Notes under the pieces: model-generated
Seen by the model: only the letters and a program-made list of their open reading frames with translations
Database searches by the model: none
Told to the model about the DNA's origin: nothing
Part shown: positions 39,339 to 51,390 of the stretch, one piece after another
How the letters are laid out: the number at the start of each line of letters is the position of its first letter
Numbering within the stretch: position 1 is the stretch's first letter
Origin: Trichoplusia ni
Lineage: Eukaryota > Arthropoda > Insecta > Lepidoptera > Noctuidae
Length of the DNA: 64,000 bases
NCBI RefSeq assembly: GCF_003590095.1
Contig: NC_039483.1
Location: forward strand, 15,376,001 to 15,440,000
Reading direction: 5' to 3'
Program-made: the position numbers and the translations under genes

Positions 39339-40938
39339 AAGGAGGTTTCACATAAAGCTACAAATATTAGTGTTCAGAAAAGAACACAATAATTGGATGT
39401 TACTGGGATAGATTAGGCTTTTAAATGGAATGACGCTGTCAAATCGCATTTTAACAATAGGTTAAGATTTATTACAGACTTTGTGTACACTACCTATAGA
39501 AAATTAGAATACAGTTCTAGTGTTAAAAGAGTTTTTTTATCAAAAAGTAGTACAATGTTTTGTGCCGACTAACCATTTACATATTTTCATGTATGCTTAA
39601 CCTTTTGTTTCCAATTTCTTGGCTCTTGCTATTTTTTGACCAAAAACAAACTGTTTGAAAAACTATTCATCATGATTAACATTAACTTCATTTCTAAGCT
39701 ATGCTATAACTTTTAAAGGCCTAGTAGTTATGCACAGAGGTAATTTAAGCTCAAAACATTGTTGTTTGTATTCAACATTAGATACGACATTTTAAATCCC
39801 ACTTGTTTACAAGCATCATAACAATATAATAAGTAGAAGCACAAAAAATGTAACTTAAGAATAACCACGGCAGCGTCATCCCCTTAAAGCTCAATAAAAT
39901 AATAGTGCTAATGGTATAACTTGGCAAATCTGAAAATAATAAAGTAAGAGTGAGAATACTTTTTAACAGTGTGTGTGACAGAGACAAGGATATGAATTGG
40001 CCCTTTTGGATGCCCTAAGTTATACCGTTCGTCCTGTGCCTACCTAGTTATAAATAGGCTGTAATTTTATATGTTGTAGTAATTTTATCACACAAGTGGT
40101 ATAATCTCATATTGTACATACAAGTCACAATGTTTACTAGATTTTAACAGATTTTTAAACTATATTTTTCATCTGATCGTCCTGTACTTTAATATTCAGT
40201 GAACTTGATCCCTCAAAGTTGGCGTTTCGTGGAGTGAGTAAGATGCGAATACATATGAACAGTGAAGTGACAAAGAGATGGCTATTTTTCACAAAACTTG
40301 AGGGGTTAAGCTTAACTGTCGAGCAATATTGATATCAATGTATTATAGAATATATTTACATTTGAAATTGATTATTGATTTATAACAAGCTAGTCCGGCG
40401 TCCAGATGCAAGCGTCATTTTTACGATAGCCTTTAATTGTAAAAATGCCACTTGTCTAGACTGTAGGTGACTGGCTTTTATATTATGGTGCAATTTAATT
40501 GACATTACATTTCATAATTCAGTTGTGGAGCTAAGGACGAATTTTATTTCTCATGAATGTAATATAACTATTGGATGACTGAAATTGGTATCGTAAGTTA
40601 CGTATAGGTAACCTAGATAAAGAACATAATTTTAATTAAACTACACTATGAAATAAGTACTAAACTTATGTGACCTACTTTTTTAAACAGTTAATATTAA
40701 TACATATGTACTCAAACTAACTTGTAAAAGATCATTGTCTGTGAATTAGCTCCCTAACATTAAAAACAGTACGGCGGATCATAAATTGGGCTTTGTAAAT
40801 CCGCTACGAGTTAGGCATCCTGAACTTTGATATGTGTATGTATTTGTATGTCTACTGTGTCCAATTAAAATGTAATTTTAATACTATCAATGTCCGTATT
40901 CTATTGATCTGAAACACGAATATTGTAAAATACGAGAT

Positions 40939-40952
40939 AATAAAAAAATAAA
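40939..40952 (+). promoter_or_regulatory. poly(A) signals, likely Hakai
   Basis: Two overlapping-range AATAAA hexamers (40939-40944, 40947-40952) on the plus strand, in the expected place for the end of Hakai transcripts. Confidence 0.55.
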
Positions 40953-40973
40953 ACGTAAAAAAGTGATTAGATA

Positions 40974-40979
40974 TTTATT
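40974..40979 (-). promoter_or_regulatory. poly(A) signal, likely TMEM115
   Basis: TTTATT on the plus strand reads AATAAA on the minus strand, about 430 bases after the TMEM115 stop codon. Its distance of about 22 bases from the last Hakai signal means that the two 3' ends meet or overlap. Confidence 0.5.
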
Positions 40980-41412
40980 TAATTAATTAACACTAATCAA
41001 TATCAATTATATTTACAATATGTCACATCATTCACTCTCTCTGCTAGACACAATCAACAAATGCAATAAAATCTGCAAAAAATATTTACTTTTTTATACC
41101 ATACATTCAACTGTTACCCATAACTATTGGATTTTATAAAAGAAAAAATAAAATAAAATGAATACTAATTCGTATAGATTCACAGGGCCATTGCAGAAAT
41201 GCTATTGCTTATAGACTAACAAATTAAAATGCATAATAATCAATGTGATGTACACCAAATGCTCAACAACAACCCACTCCACCAATTGACAGACTTTATA
41301 ATATGGAATTAATTTGAGATCGTCGGGCACTCGTAACAAATGAATCATACGGCATACCTATTTCTACATTGGTTCTGTGAACAGCCTTTAGTTGTGCGGG
41401 CGGGTGCGGGCA

Positions 41413-44400
41413 TCATGAGTGCTTGGCGGGTGGCGCGGGGTCGGGCCCGAGCTCGGCCAGGTCCACGAGCGTGGCTTCAGCGGGCGCGGGCGCCGCCGCC
41501 GCCGCCTCGCCCGCGAACGCCGGCGTCACCTGCGACTGCATCTTCCTCACCGCGTCCATATTCACTTTGGTCGATAGGTTCTTCTGTCGCGTCTGTTCGG
41601 AAGTCTTCGATAATCTCTCGCTCAACGCCTTGAGCGCGATTTGTCTGGAAAATAAATAATTACGTCAATACACGGCACAGTTATACGTGTTTGGTCATGG
41701 TAAAGGCTTAATTCGCGATTAGATTCAATACTTCCAATTATATTCAGCAGTAGTAAAATAACGGTTTATTCACGCGTATTTATCGGAATCGCCCTAGTAG
41801 CTTCGGAACCAAACGTAGTCCTTGATTATTATTGGATGAAGCTGCGGTTGGGTAGTGAGTTTTGTCCGACACTACTCGAGCAATCCAGATAAGCACGTGT
41901 TACTAGGTAAACCATTGTATCATTTAATTATGGATCATTCTAACGAAAGTTACTATACAGATATAGTAAAATACATGTTTAAATATTGAGGACAGTAATC
42001 TGTAGATTAGACATCAACATGTAATCTACAAAGGTGTTAGTATGACTCAGAAATGTAATAAAGATATAATCAGTTGTACATGGGTTGATAGTAACTCATG
42101 AAAATCCAGCATTTGAGGATTTTTCTTTACGGTTTTTTTGCATACCTATTTGTAGTAGGCCAGATTTAGTTTCTCTACTTGCATCAAAATACTGTCCAAC
42201 ATCAATTTTAGATTCTTAAAAGTACTGTTCATAATCCGATTCCAGGAGTTACTTTAGAGCTATTAGACAATAAAAAATCTTGACCTGGTAAGCACACAGC
42301 ATACCCATTCCTGAATATCTAAAGAGAGTATCATTTATTGACGACCTCCGTGGTCGAGTGGCGTACACACTGGTTTCAAGGTGTCGCTAGCTCTGAGGTT
42401 CCGGGTTCGATCCCCGGTCGGGTCAATGTAAAAATTCACATTTCTACATTGTCTCGGGTCTGGGTGTTTGTGGTACCTTCGTTGTATCTGAATTCCATAA
42501 CACAAGTGTTTAAGCAACTTACTTTGGGTTCAGAACAATGTATGTGATGTTGTCCGCATTTAAAATTTTATGTATTAGGAAAAAAATAGAACGATGTAGG
42601 TAAATAAAAGTGTCAATGTAAGTGTAGGTACCTCCGCCTCTCCATATCTTGCGGCTCGACGCCGGGCATGGAGATGGTGACGCCGCGTGGGCTGAGCGCC
42701 AGGTGCACGCGGCGCGGGCTGGGCGCGCACAGCCCCAGCCGCACCAGGCAGCGGTGCGGCGGGCCCAGCACACCGCGGACCAGCGGCTGCAGGACCGTCG
42801 GGAAGAAACTGCGGGTTACATCACAGTCTTAGCGAATGTACATAATACATATATTCTGAGAATACCAACAAATAACTCTATAGAGAATATAAAATGATAT
42901 CGACTCCGGCGAACTTCGCGTCAGTTAGTAGTGGCAACAAAATTCTAAACATCCAGGAACCAATTGAAATATACACATAAAATTTCTTCCCAATTTGTCT
43001 AGCTATTTCTTTACATTTACGATGAACTCTCATACAGATAAATAATGTATGTGTTAAAATATCTCAAACAAAATAATTTGAGAAATACGCGACACTACGC
43101 CGTTGAATGTCAAATAGGAGATACATTAAACATTTTTATAAAACTTTTTGAGTGTATAGTTTAAAAAAAGGTCCAGAAAATATATATTCTACTGTATTCT
43201 AAAATATAATTTACATATCAATCAATCACTTGGCTGTAAAATAAACCTGTTCAATAAATTTTCTGCTTATCACTTGTTCCAGTTACATTACTACAGAATA
43301 AGTACTATAAATTCTTTTCTGTTTACTGAATTTTCATCTTTCTCACGCCTATGCAAACGGCGTGTTAAATCATGCTTGCCTAGTTGACGCGTTTAAAAAC
43401 TCTACATGCATAGAACTGTTGGGCCAGTGGGATTGTTCAAAAGGGTCATTGTGGCCCAGATACACAATAGACAAAGAATCTTAAAAAGAACCTCCCAATG
43501 AAATAGCCACACAACAGATAGTAAAATCCTATGTGAAAGTTTGTATGTTTGTTCCTCTTTCATGCCACAGAAACCACTAAACAATTTTAGACAGTTTTAA
43601 CCAGTATTATCACATAGTTTTTATCCCGATTTTGTTCCTGTGGGAACATTTTTCATTTGTAGCGGTCAGGCCCACTGGCGACAGCTTGTGCATGTGTGTA
43701 TAGATGAAAAACTATAAAAGATGCTTGAGACATAACTGTACAATGTACATATAATGTAGAGTTAAGAAACAAAACAAGTGTCAGATAACAATCCCATTGT
43801 CTCAAAGATGACAACAGGTGAGAAACAAAACAATTTTTCTTAAATTCTTAGTTTCATTCAATCACACTGTTTGAATGTCATAATGTTGTTTCCATGTTGT
43901 ATTTGTTAGCTTGGACATCATATAAGGTATCCTGTTTAATTAAAAAAACAGCAGAACATAATATCAATAAATACTATAAAGTTTATTGTTTTATATTCTC
44001 CTATTGAAAAGAGAAGTTTGGCATATATTTTTTCACATACCATTGTGGTACATCAGGCAAACTTAATGTCTTTATTATTCCTATAAGATTTTTAAACACT
44101 TACTTATCAAAACTGAAATTATCAGCCATATCTCCTCTGGTCCCGCTGCTATGCCTCTGCCAAAACCTCAGGTATATCCAGGATAGGATTGTCCCACTAC
44201 CCCACATGCAAGGGTATGTGCCCTCTAATGCCCCTATTGCCCATAGTATAATGGCTGCTATTAAAATCAGAAGTGGCAAAGACCTGTTTGTTAACTTTCC
44301 TGAAAAAAAATATGCCATAAATAAAAATAAATAGTTGTACATTGTGGTAATTAAGACTCTTTAATGAGTGCAATAATTAGGTAAAATACTTGTGTTATAT

Positions 44401-45126
44401 GGTTAATTAGGCTAAATAGTGTAAATAAATTAAACTTCAAATTAAATAATGCTTCCATGAGAACATGTAGTACTCAAACCAAAGTAAAATGCAATAACAG
44501 TCAGTTTTAAATTAGTTATGAAAGAAGCATTTTTAAATAATAATCCATTCTACTTATAGCATGGTTGTAAACAAGTCACTTTAAAACACGTCAATACTTA
44601 TCAAACGGTTCATACCTAATGGGGTTTTTATCAGCAGATGATCTGGCATTATCTGCTTAACTGCCACACTCACGGCGGCTAGGTATCCCGCCAGCCCATG
44701 TACATGAATGTCGAACAAGTAAGACGTCTGACCAGTACACGCAAATATCACTAAGTAGTAGAACGTCGTCAGAAATGCAACTCCAACATTCGTCAGAAAG
44801 AAGAACTTCATCATTTCCATTTGACCCCATAGCGGCTCTATTAGTTTCCCACACAGTCCCACTGTCACAATGTCGATGATCACTTCCCATAAATGTATCT
44901 CAAGAAACCAGAACGTGAAAGTAGACCACAATTGAAAAGAAGGTGGCAACAAATACCCTGGAGTGACACTGAGAACGTTCACCACATCATCAGAAAACGA
45001 TAAAATGTACCCTATTATAACTACTACACATATGAATTTTACCGACGGAGACGTGTTTCCTAACAAAGCGGAAAATTGTTGTCGTAAATACGGTAAATTA
45101 CGACTGAATACCCTAAGCGCAGCCAT
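41413..45126 (-). CDS. TMEM115: transmembrane protein 115 (Golgi rhomboid-like protein)
   Basis: Four exons join in phase on the minus strand: 45126-44616, 44299-44104, 42808-42632 and 41644-41413; 1116 nt, 371 residues (the human protein has about 350). The N-terminal 200 residues are strongly hydrophobic with several membrane segments, for example FICVVVIIGYILSF, FFFLTNVGVAFLTTFYYLVI and LLILIAAIILWAIGAL. They carry the family markers LIEPLWG and HVHGLAGYLA. A cytosolic part follows (LRFWQRHSSGTRGDMADNF) and an Ala/Pro-rich C-terminus. TMEM115 is a rhomboid-fold protein without protease residues that sits in the Golgi and influences Golgi-to-ER retrograde transport. Exon 3 uses very GC-rich codons compared with exons 1 and 2. 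The start codon is the first ATG of the frame and precedes a typical N-terminus. Its 5' end faces NAXE. Confidence 0.92.
41760..41890 (+). repeat. interspersed repeat, copy B (second copy at 9091)
   Basis: The second copy of the aacggttta(c/t)tcacgcg repeat, in TMEM115 intron 3, in the same plus orientation as the copy at 9091-9250. Similarity is clear for about 75 bases and then fades. Confidence 0.65.
42341..42562 (+). mobile_element. tRNA-derived SINE in TMEM115 intron 3
   Basis: A tRNA-like head begins gacctccgtggtcgagtggc, with an A-box-like tggtcgagtgg and a perfect B box ggttcgatccc at 42404-42414. After the head come tctcgggtctgggtgtttgt, gtggtacc, ccataacacaagtg and ttactttgggttcagaacaa, the body of a SINE that I recognise across many moths and butterflies. 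It ends about 70 bases short of the donor of exon 3. It lies antisense to the host gene. Confidence 0.85.
43527..43660 (+). repeat. degenerate interspersed repeat in TMEM115 intron 2
   Basis: Blocks gtgaaagtttgtatgtttgt, a variant of 'actgaacaatttt', and acatagtttttatcccgatt then gggaacat follow the order of a common lepidopteran LINE-derived repeat ('gcgaaagtttgtgtgtttgttac ... tttatcccgattttcccacgggaa'). Recognition only. Confidence 0.5.
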
Positions 45127-45670
45127 TTTTGTGAAGGATGAGCGAAAACGAAAACGAAAATTGACAACTTGAATAGATAGCTGTCAGAATGACAGTATAT
45201 GTCAATTTTATTTTCCATTTTATGCAGTCAAGGTCCTATTTTGGGTATAAGAATAATTACTTGTTCATTTCAGAGTCTGTTTTATAAAAAAAATCATAGT
45301 GTACGTCTTAAACGCCCGTTTTAAACATTAATTTCAACTTGATAATAATTCATCAATACATAAAACATTTAAGTACTAAACAGCGGTCATAATGATTGTC
45401 ATGAAGTTCAAACTTCAAAATTACAAGATGACATAAATTCTCCTGTAAAAGTTTATAACACAACAAACTATTATCTTGGCAAAATTCTGCACGCTGTTAT
45501 ATCTATAATTGGATAAAATAGGTATATCAATGTTATTTCGGCTTATAAGTAGTGCATTGTTGGTATGATCTTTATATATAACCGGCTATTCAGATAACTG
45601 AGTGTGGATCATAAGGGTTATTGTTATAACTGGTTTACAGTTACGAGTGGCTATCGTTTGGGGCGGCACG
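45127..45670. promoter_or_regulatory. shared divergent promoter region of TMEM115 and NAXE
   Basis: Only 544 bases separate the two start codons, which face away from each other, so both promoters must lie here or in the first exons. No clear TATA box or CpG island stands out. A small GC-richer patch next to the TMEM115 start (gagcgaaaacgaaaacg) is the only compositional cue. Confidence 0.6.
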
Positions 45671-46935
45671 ATGATGACTTCGGGTGGTAAAAAGTGTAGC
45701 AGCATGCGGCTGCGATACTTAACTCAAAAAGAGGCTATTGCGTTAGATGAGGATCTCTTTAATGAATACAAATTTAGCGTCGATCAGCTGATGGAGCTAG
45801 CTGGGCTTAGTGTTGCGACTGCTGTGGCACGCACTTATCCCGCGGCTACGTAAGTGCTCTGATTAATATTACAGTTTATTACTATTATTATGCACATAAA
45901 TATCAAGTCAGTATTCTTTTTTTTAGACACCCTTCAGCGCTCATTATATGCGGCCCAGGCAACAATGGAGGTGATGGTCTTGTAGCTGCTCGGCATTTAA
46001 AACTCTTTGGATACAATGTTTCAATTTACTACCCGAAACGCACTCCAAAACCACTGTATGAAAACCTCTTAGCCCAATGCCTTGCATTTGGAGTTGACAT
46101 AGTTGAGAAGTTGCCTCCCCCAAAAGAGTTGTGTAATGAGTATCAGTTCCTAGTTGATGCATTGTTTGGATTCAGTTTTAAGCCACCAGTCAGGGATGAA
46201 ATGAAACCAGCAATGGATGCTTTAATTGATGCTGGATTACCAGTTTGCAGGTAATAGATATAATAGTGTATTATATGGGCACCTACCATCATGCTTAAAG
46301 TAATATTATTGGTGTTGAAAATAGATGATACTATATGACATGTATTGTGCTGTCAGGATTCCACACCCATTATAATATAACTTTAAGAAAAATCCTCTGA
46401 AAATTAGGCTGCATTTTTCTCATTATATCCTTAATGAGCCAGAAACTCAAAAAGCAACAGCCATGAAGGGTAAGTGATTGGTAATACTACTTGTCCCTAC
46501 TGACTTTCAAAATGTTACATAGCAGTAATTAGGTTCTTATTAGCAAAAAAGTTTTAGGCAATGGCCTATCACCACCGCTCATAATATTGCAGTTGTGTAA
46601 TTTCTTGAAGTAGTGATTACTAGCTGCTTCTGTTATTCTGTGTCCATTCTAGATTAAAAAAGAAAGAATGTTACTTATTCCCAACTTTATTTAATTTCAG
46701 TGTGGATGTTCCCAGTGGATGGAATGTGGAAAAAGGGCCAGGGGTTATAAGACCTCTGAGACCAGATATGCTCATCTCACTGTCTGCCCCCAAGATGTGT
46801 GCTGCACCAGAGTTCATACTAGGTGCCAAACATTTTCTAGGTGGAAGGTTCTTGCCTCCAGGAATAATTCAGAAATATTTCCTAAGATTACCTGACTATC
46901 CCTGCCAGGATCAAATAGTTCAGTTATCTTGTTAA
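45671..46935 (+). CDS. NAXE: NAD(P)H-hydrate epimerase
   Basis: Three exons join in phase: 45671-45849, 45927-46250 and 46701-46935; 738 nt, 245 residues. This is the YjeF_N-type epimerase that interconverts the R and S forms of hydrated NADH and NADPH so that the partner dehydratase can repair them. Seen in the translation: an N-terminal helix region (LRYLTQKEAIALDEDLF), the ion- and phosphate-binding loop CGPGNNGGDGLVAARHL at residues 68-84, VDALFGFSF, and VDVPSGW at 169-175 with the catalytic-site aspartate. The human protein has 288 residues; the shorter N-terminus here lacks an obvious mitochondrial presequence. The frame stays open upstream of the chosen ATG for 23 codons, but no ATG occurs there, so the presequence, if any, would have to come from an upstream exon. 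Confidence 0.93.
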
Positions 46936-47949
46936 TTATTCTGATAAATAATATGGAAAACAATTGGGTAAACAATGACATGTCAATCAGTTTCCAATCC
47001 CTGTCTGTTTTTTGCTACTTGACTGCCTACCTAATGTGGGTAATCACACTTTTTTTTACGTGTTTCGGCTGAATAATTCAACCTATATTTTTAAAAATAA
47101 GATTTATTCTTAAAAAAAAATGTTTGCAAGCAACATACTAAATCAAATAGGTTGATGGCTTGGAGTTTAAATTATTATAATTATACGAATATGTTATTTA
47201 CAGTAGTTTAAGAAATTTGATAAATGGGTCAATAAATGTTAAATTGTTTGTTGTTTTTTTTTTGTAAATTACCTAAGGTCTGCAAAGTCTTACAGCTTTT
47301 ATCGTAATGTTGGACTTCTTGTTAAAAACAATGATGTGCTATTTACATAGCGTAGACCGACATCTTTTCCACAACTATATAGTATTACAACTATTTGAAT
47401 GGTGGAGATGGTGGAACAAGCAGGCTCGCGATACCTCGGGCAAAGTCGGGCTAATTCTTGCGTCTGGTCAACAATCGATAGTGTAATCCAAGTGAAAATC
47501 TTGAATGATAAGGATTGTAAGTACATACACCCTTATCAGTATAGATAATCATATTCATCAAACGTGGATAAACCTTTAATGATGATAAAATTAAGCAGTT
47601 TTGCACTCCAACAGCGTATTTTTTTTATTTGATCATTCCATATACAAATGGTAGGTAACAACGGAACCCGTTTTAAGTCTTGAGCCTTAATTTCCAACGT
47701 TATGCTAGGTTAATGAAAAGCCTGAAAGAACGATAACTCTGTTAAAAAGTTTTTAAACCCAATAATTGAGGATATGGACCTTCTATCATCAGCTATGATG
47801 AGAATTAAACCGAAGAACTTTAACGACTTTATTGAAATTACCGTTAAATTTGCAGGATTGCCCTTGATTTCTCTAGTATTGCATAATAGGTCCCGACTTG
47901 GTGACGAATTAAAGAAAATTATAATCTTTTCCTTATTAGTAGGTTAATT
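46936..47949. other. NAXE 3' region and intergenic sequence
   Basis: The NAXE 3' untranslated region probably ends at the AATAAA at 47231-47236. No exon is seen in the remainder. Confidence 0.45.
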
Positions 47950-48195
47950 TGAGGGTACCTATAAATTACTGTCGGTACGGTACCTACGCCAACCAACATA
48001 TTTATGACCGTAACGTTACTTCCATGATCTTTATTTTTAGTTTTTGTTCATATAGCAGCAATAGAAATAAATCTGTGATAAATTAAAATGTCTAGTTCTC
48101 ACGGTTCATGAGATATTGCCTGGTGGAAGACAGCGGAGCCTCAGTAATTGGGTTTCATTATTTACCTTTTGAGGATGGAACTCAAAGAACCTGAT
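47950..48195 (+). repeat. interspersed repeat of the 'cacggttcatgagat' type, copy B
   Basis: Contains ctcacggttcatgagatatt, then gacagcggagcctcagtaat and a closing ggatggaactcaaagaa, in the same order and orientation as copy A at 10920-11215. It lies between NAXE and PCNA. Confidence 0.65.
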
Positions 48196-48624
48196 ATTGT
48201 GACAATCAAAATTTTGAAAATGAACAGTTATTATAATAAGCAACTTATGACGAGAATATTGAGGAAGCTAAAAAATCAAATGATTCTTCTCTCACAGGCA
48301 TGATAGAGCTGAAATGAAAGGTGGTACACATAAATATGTTAGTTAATTAGCTCTAGCAAAATCTAAAGAGACGCCTCTCACCACTGCCCTGGTGGCTTAC
48401 GCCTAAGCCTTCAGTACTTCACGACATAGCTTTTGGCCTTAGTTGGAATTGATATTGAATATTATTTGAAGATATGAGTTATCTCCATGTATAATTCATA
48501 CTTGATTTTCCATTTAAGTACTTAAGAATTTCAAAGATTGATTTCTTGTAGTAATCTCTGTGTAGTCTGTGCCGAAATCCATCATTCATTCAAACATTAT
48601 ACCGGTAATCGCGTGGTTTGTTGT

Positions 48625-48646
48625 TTTCGCGCCTATTTTTCCCGCG
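48625..48646 (+). promoter_or_regulatory. two adjacent E2F-like sites in the PCNA promoter
   Basis: TTTCGCGCC at 48625-48633 and TTTCCCGCG at 48638-48646 both fit the E2F consensus TTTSSCGC. They sit about 100 bases before a likely 5' untranslated exon end (donor at 48752). Tandem E2F sites in this place match the known S-phase control of PCNA in flies and mammals. Confidence 0.75.
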
Positions 48647-48751
48647 ACCGGCTGTCATTCTGACATTATTGTTGGTGAGGTCAGCGACTTGAACGCATCG
48701 TGCCCGTTTTGAGCCAATTGTTTCTTTATATTTCTTGATAAATACACCAAT
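48647..48751 (+). other. probable PCNA 5' untranslated exon
   Basis: The sequence ends at a good donor (ccaat|gtgagta at 48752), and an acceptor (tttgcag) stands directly before the PCNA start codon at 48980. The transcription start is not determinable from sequence alone. Confidence 0.45.
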
Positions 48752-48979
48752 GTGAGTATAATTTTCATCTTCTTATACATTATTTTATTACTCTGATAAG
48801 TTTGTGCATTTTGGACTGAAATCTAGCTTGTACATCGATTGTTCTCGTAGCCGTTAACAAAACGTTGGTTTTGCAAAAGTGTGTGATACAAAAACTTATA
48901 TTATCCTGCTATTTAGCATCTTTATTTGATTTCTTCCCTCTGGGCTTGAAGTCCAAACTGACGTGATCAATCTTTGCAG

Positions 48980-51248
48980 ATGTTTGAGGCACGATTACTC
49001 CGTAGTTCCATTTTGAAGAAGGTGCTGGAAGCTATCAAAGATCTTCTTACACAAGCCACATTCGACTGTGATGATAATGGAATCCAATTGCAGGTACAGT
49101 AATCTCATTTCATTAGTTGGTGCTAACCTCCTACATCCTGTGTTCTACATGAACGATCAGCAACAAAATGTGTAATGAGATTTTCAGTAGATTATATACA
49201 ATCTAATTCATTGAGTCACCATTGTGCTATTTGGTGACAAAAACCTTAATACCAAGTACATTTCACAACACACTAAACCCTTATACATAAAAATTTTCCT
49301 AGAATATATTGCCTAAGTGTGTATTTATGTGCATTAAAGTATAAATAAATAATGTATGATATTATGTTGTTACAGGCAATGGACAACTCCCATGTTTCAC
49401 TTGTGTCCCTCACTCTGAGATCAGATGGCTTCGACAAATATCGCTGTGATAGAAATATTTCTATGGGAATGAACTTAGGAAGGTCAGTACAAAAGTATTT
49501 TTAGTCTATAATACACCATTGTTTCTCTCGTCTGCATCGTGTAAAAACAAGTTTGAACATGTATACTAAAAAAATGACATCAAACTATATCTATTTATGA
49601 TTAAGTCAGGCATTTTGTATTAGTAGGGCTTTTCAACAAGTAGATCAAAGTCATTGACGAGTTTCCATGTAACTTCATTATCTTTCAAATTTATTTATTT
49701 ATTGAATAGAATAGAACGGTAAAATAAAAACCAATTACACTAATATACACATAAAACATCATCAACAACAAAGATTGTTAAGTAAGTGATTATTCTTCAA
49801 AAAATGTAGACTGTCAAAGTTAATGCTTGAAGTACTTACATTGAAATAAACTATAGCAAGTTTTGAAGTTTTAAATTAGTAATTAATTGTTAATGTGAAA
49901 CCTAAACTTTTTTTTCAGTATGTCAAAGATTCTGAAGTGCGCTGGCGACAAAGACACAGTAACAATCAAAGCACAAGACAATGCAGACACAGTTACCTTC
50001 GTATTTGAGAGCCCCAACCAAGAGAAAGTGTCTGATTATGAAATGAAACTCATGAACTTGGATCTTGAACATTTAGGTAATAAATACTTTTATTGAGAAA
50101 GTAAAGCTCTGTAAGAAAAACATCCATAGAATTGTATTTAAAGAACAAATTCACTAATTAATATAAACAGCATTTATTTTTGTTGGTTGGGATGGATTTA
50201 CTTTATTAAATGCTGCAAATCATCTATGGCCAGTGCTAAAACTATATTATCATTCCATTCTGACATAAAAACATCTAATTTTGTTTAGGGGCTTGTAGAT
50301 AGGTCAGCCTCATCATACATTATATTAATAGCCAAACTTGCTTATTGTAGAAGGATATTGAACTCTACATAAGAATACAGTCCTTTGAAAATTGTTTTCC
50401 TAAACTTAGTAGGTATTACAAGTTTTACTTTAATTATAACAGGTATTCCTGAGACTGAGTACAGCTGCACCATTCGGCTACCCAGTGCCGAGTTTGCGCG
50501 GATCTGTCGCGATCTCTCACAGTTTGGAGAGTCCATGGTCATTTCTTGCACAAAAGAGGGTAAGATATCATCCTTTTGACTAAATCTATGTTTACATTGA
50601 TTGCTATTCTGTTTATTTATTCTTCTCTTTCTACATTCTACAGGAGTAAAGTTCTCAGCAACCGGCGACATTGGCTCGGCGAACATCAAGCTTGCCCAGA
50701 CAGCATCCATAGACAAGGAGGAAGAAGCTGTGGTCATAGAGATGGAGGAGCCAGTAACGCTCACATTTGCTTGCCAATACCTTAATTACTTCACAAAGGC
50801 CACATCATTGAGTCCACAGGTAAAAAACTAGCAGTAGTTTGAGAGAGAAATCCTTGTCAGAATTAGATTTATTTAACGAATGTTCATAGTTAACAGCTCA
50901 TTAGGATTCCATGGTCATGGTCATCTAAATGACTTAAATTAGTCATTCAAAACGTGTCAAATGTTTTTTATCATGAACCTATCCATATCTCATTCAGTTA
51001 CGATGCTAATTTGAGATTTTGTTTTGGGATTAGCAAAGTTACTGGTATCCTAGTGAAATATAGCTCTGATTCACCAACCCTTACTACATGCCACTCTTTG
51101 TTGGCGATACTAATAATTTATACTGTTTTCTACTCAGGTTCAACTATCAATGTCGGCCGATGTCCCTCTCGTCGTTGAATACCGCATTCCAGACATAGGT
51201 CATATCCGCTATTACCTTGCACCCAAGATTGAAGAAGAGGACAGTTAG
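48980..51248 (+). CDS. PCNA: proliferating cell nuclear antigen, the DNA sliding clamp
   Basis: Six coding exons join in phase: 48980-49093, 49376-49482, 49919-50076, 50443-50559, 50644-50819 and 51138-51248; 783 nt, 260 residues, close to the canonical length. PCNA forms a homotrimeric ring around DNA and tethers replication and repair enzymes in the nucleus. Recognisable parts are the N-terminus MFEARLLRSSILKK, the interdomain connector at 118-135 (LMNLDLEHLGIPETEYSC), which is the docking site for PIP-box proteins, Lys164 in ISCTKEGVKF, the residue modified by ubiquitin or SUMO in other eukaryotes, and the C-terminus ending YYLAPKIEEEDS. The acceptor of the first coding exon abuts the ATG, so transcripts have a spliced 5' leader. 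E2F-like sites lie upstream. Poly(A) signals follow at 51385 and 51564. Confidence 0.97.
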
Positions 51249-51384
51249 ACCTGCATAAGTTTAAGTTTTAATTCATACTCACACATTCATGTTGTACTTG
51301 TTCTTTTGATTAACATCATGTTTATTTCCAATTTGTTGTAACTATATTGTCTTGTTGATATACTGCGTGTATCGCAATAGTTGT

Positions 51385-51390
51385 AATAAA
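51385..51390 (+). promoter_or_regulatory. proximal poly(A) signal of PCNA
   Basis: AATAAA 137 bases after the stop codon; a second AATAAA follows at 51564-51569, so two 3' untranslated lengths are possible. Confidence 0.6.

Larger units (their letters stand above)
38918..40960 (+). other. probable long 3' untranslated region of Hakai
   Basis: No coding exon follows the Hakai stop codon. The first strong tandem poly(A) signals are AATAAA at 40939-40944 and 40947-40952, which would give a 3' untranslated region of about 2 kb. An earlier cleavage site cannot be excluded. It includes a long inverted repeat at 39260-39338. Confidence 0.5.

Noticed and set aside
42341..42425. A tRNA gene
   Set aside because: The head has pol III boxes, but the acceptor arms pair poorly and it continues into a known kind of SINE body.
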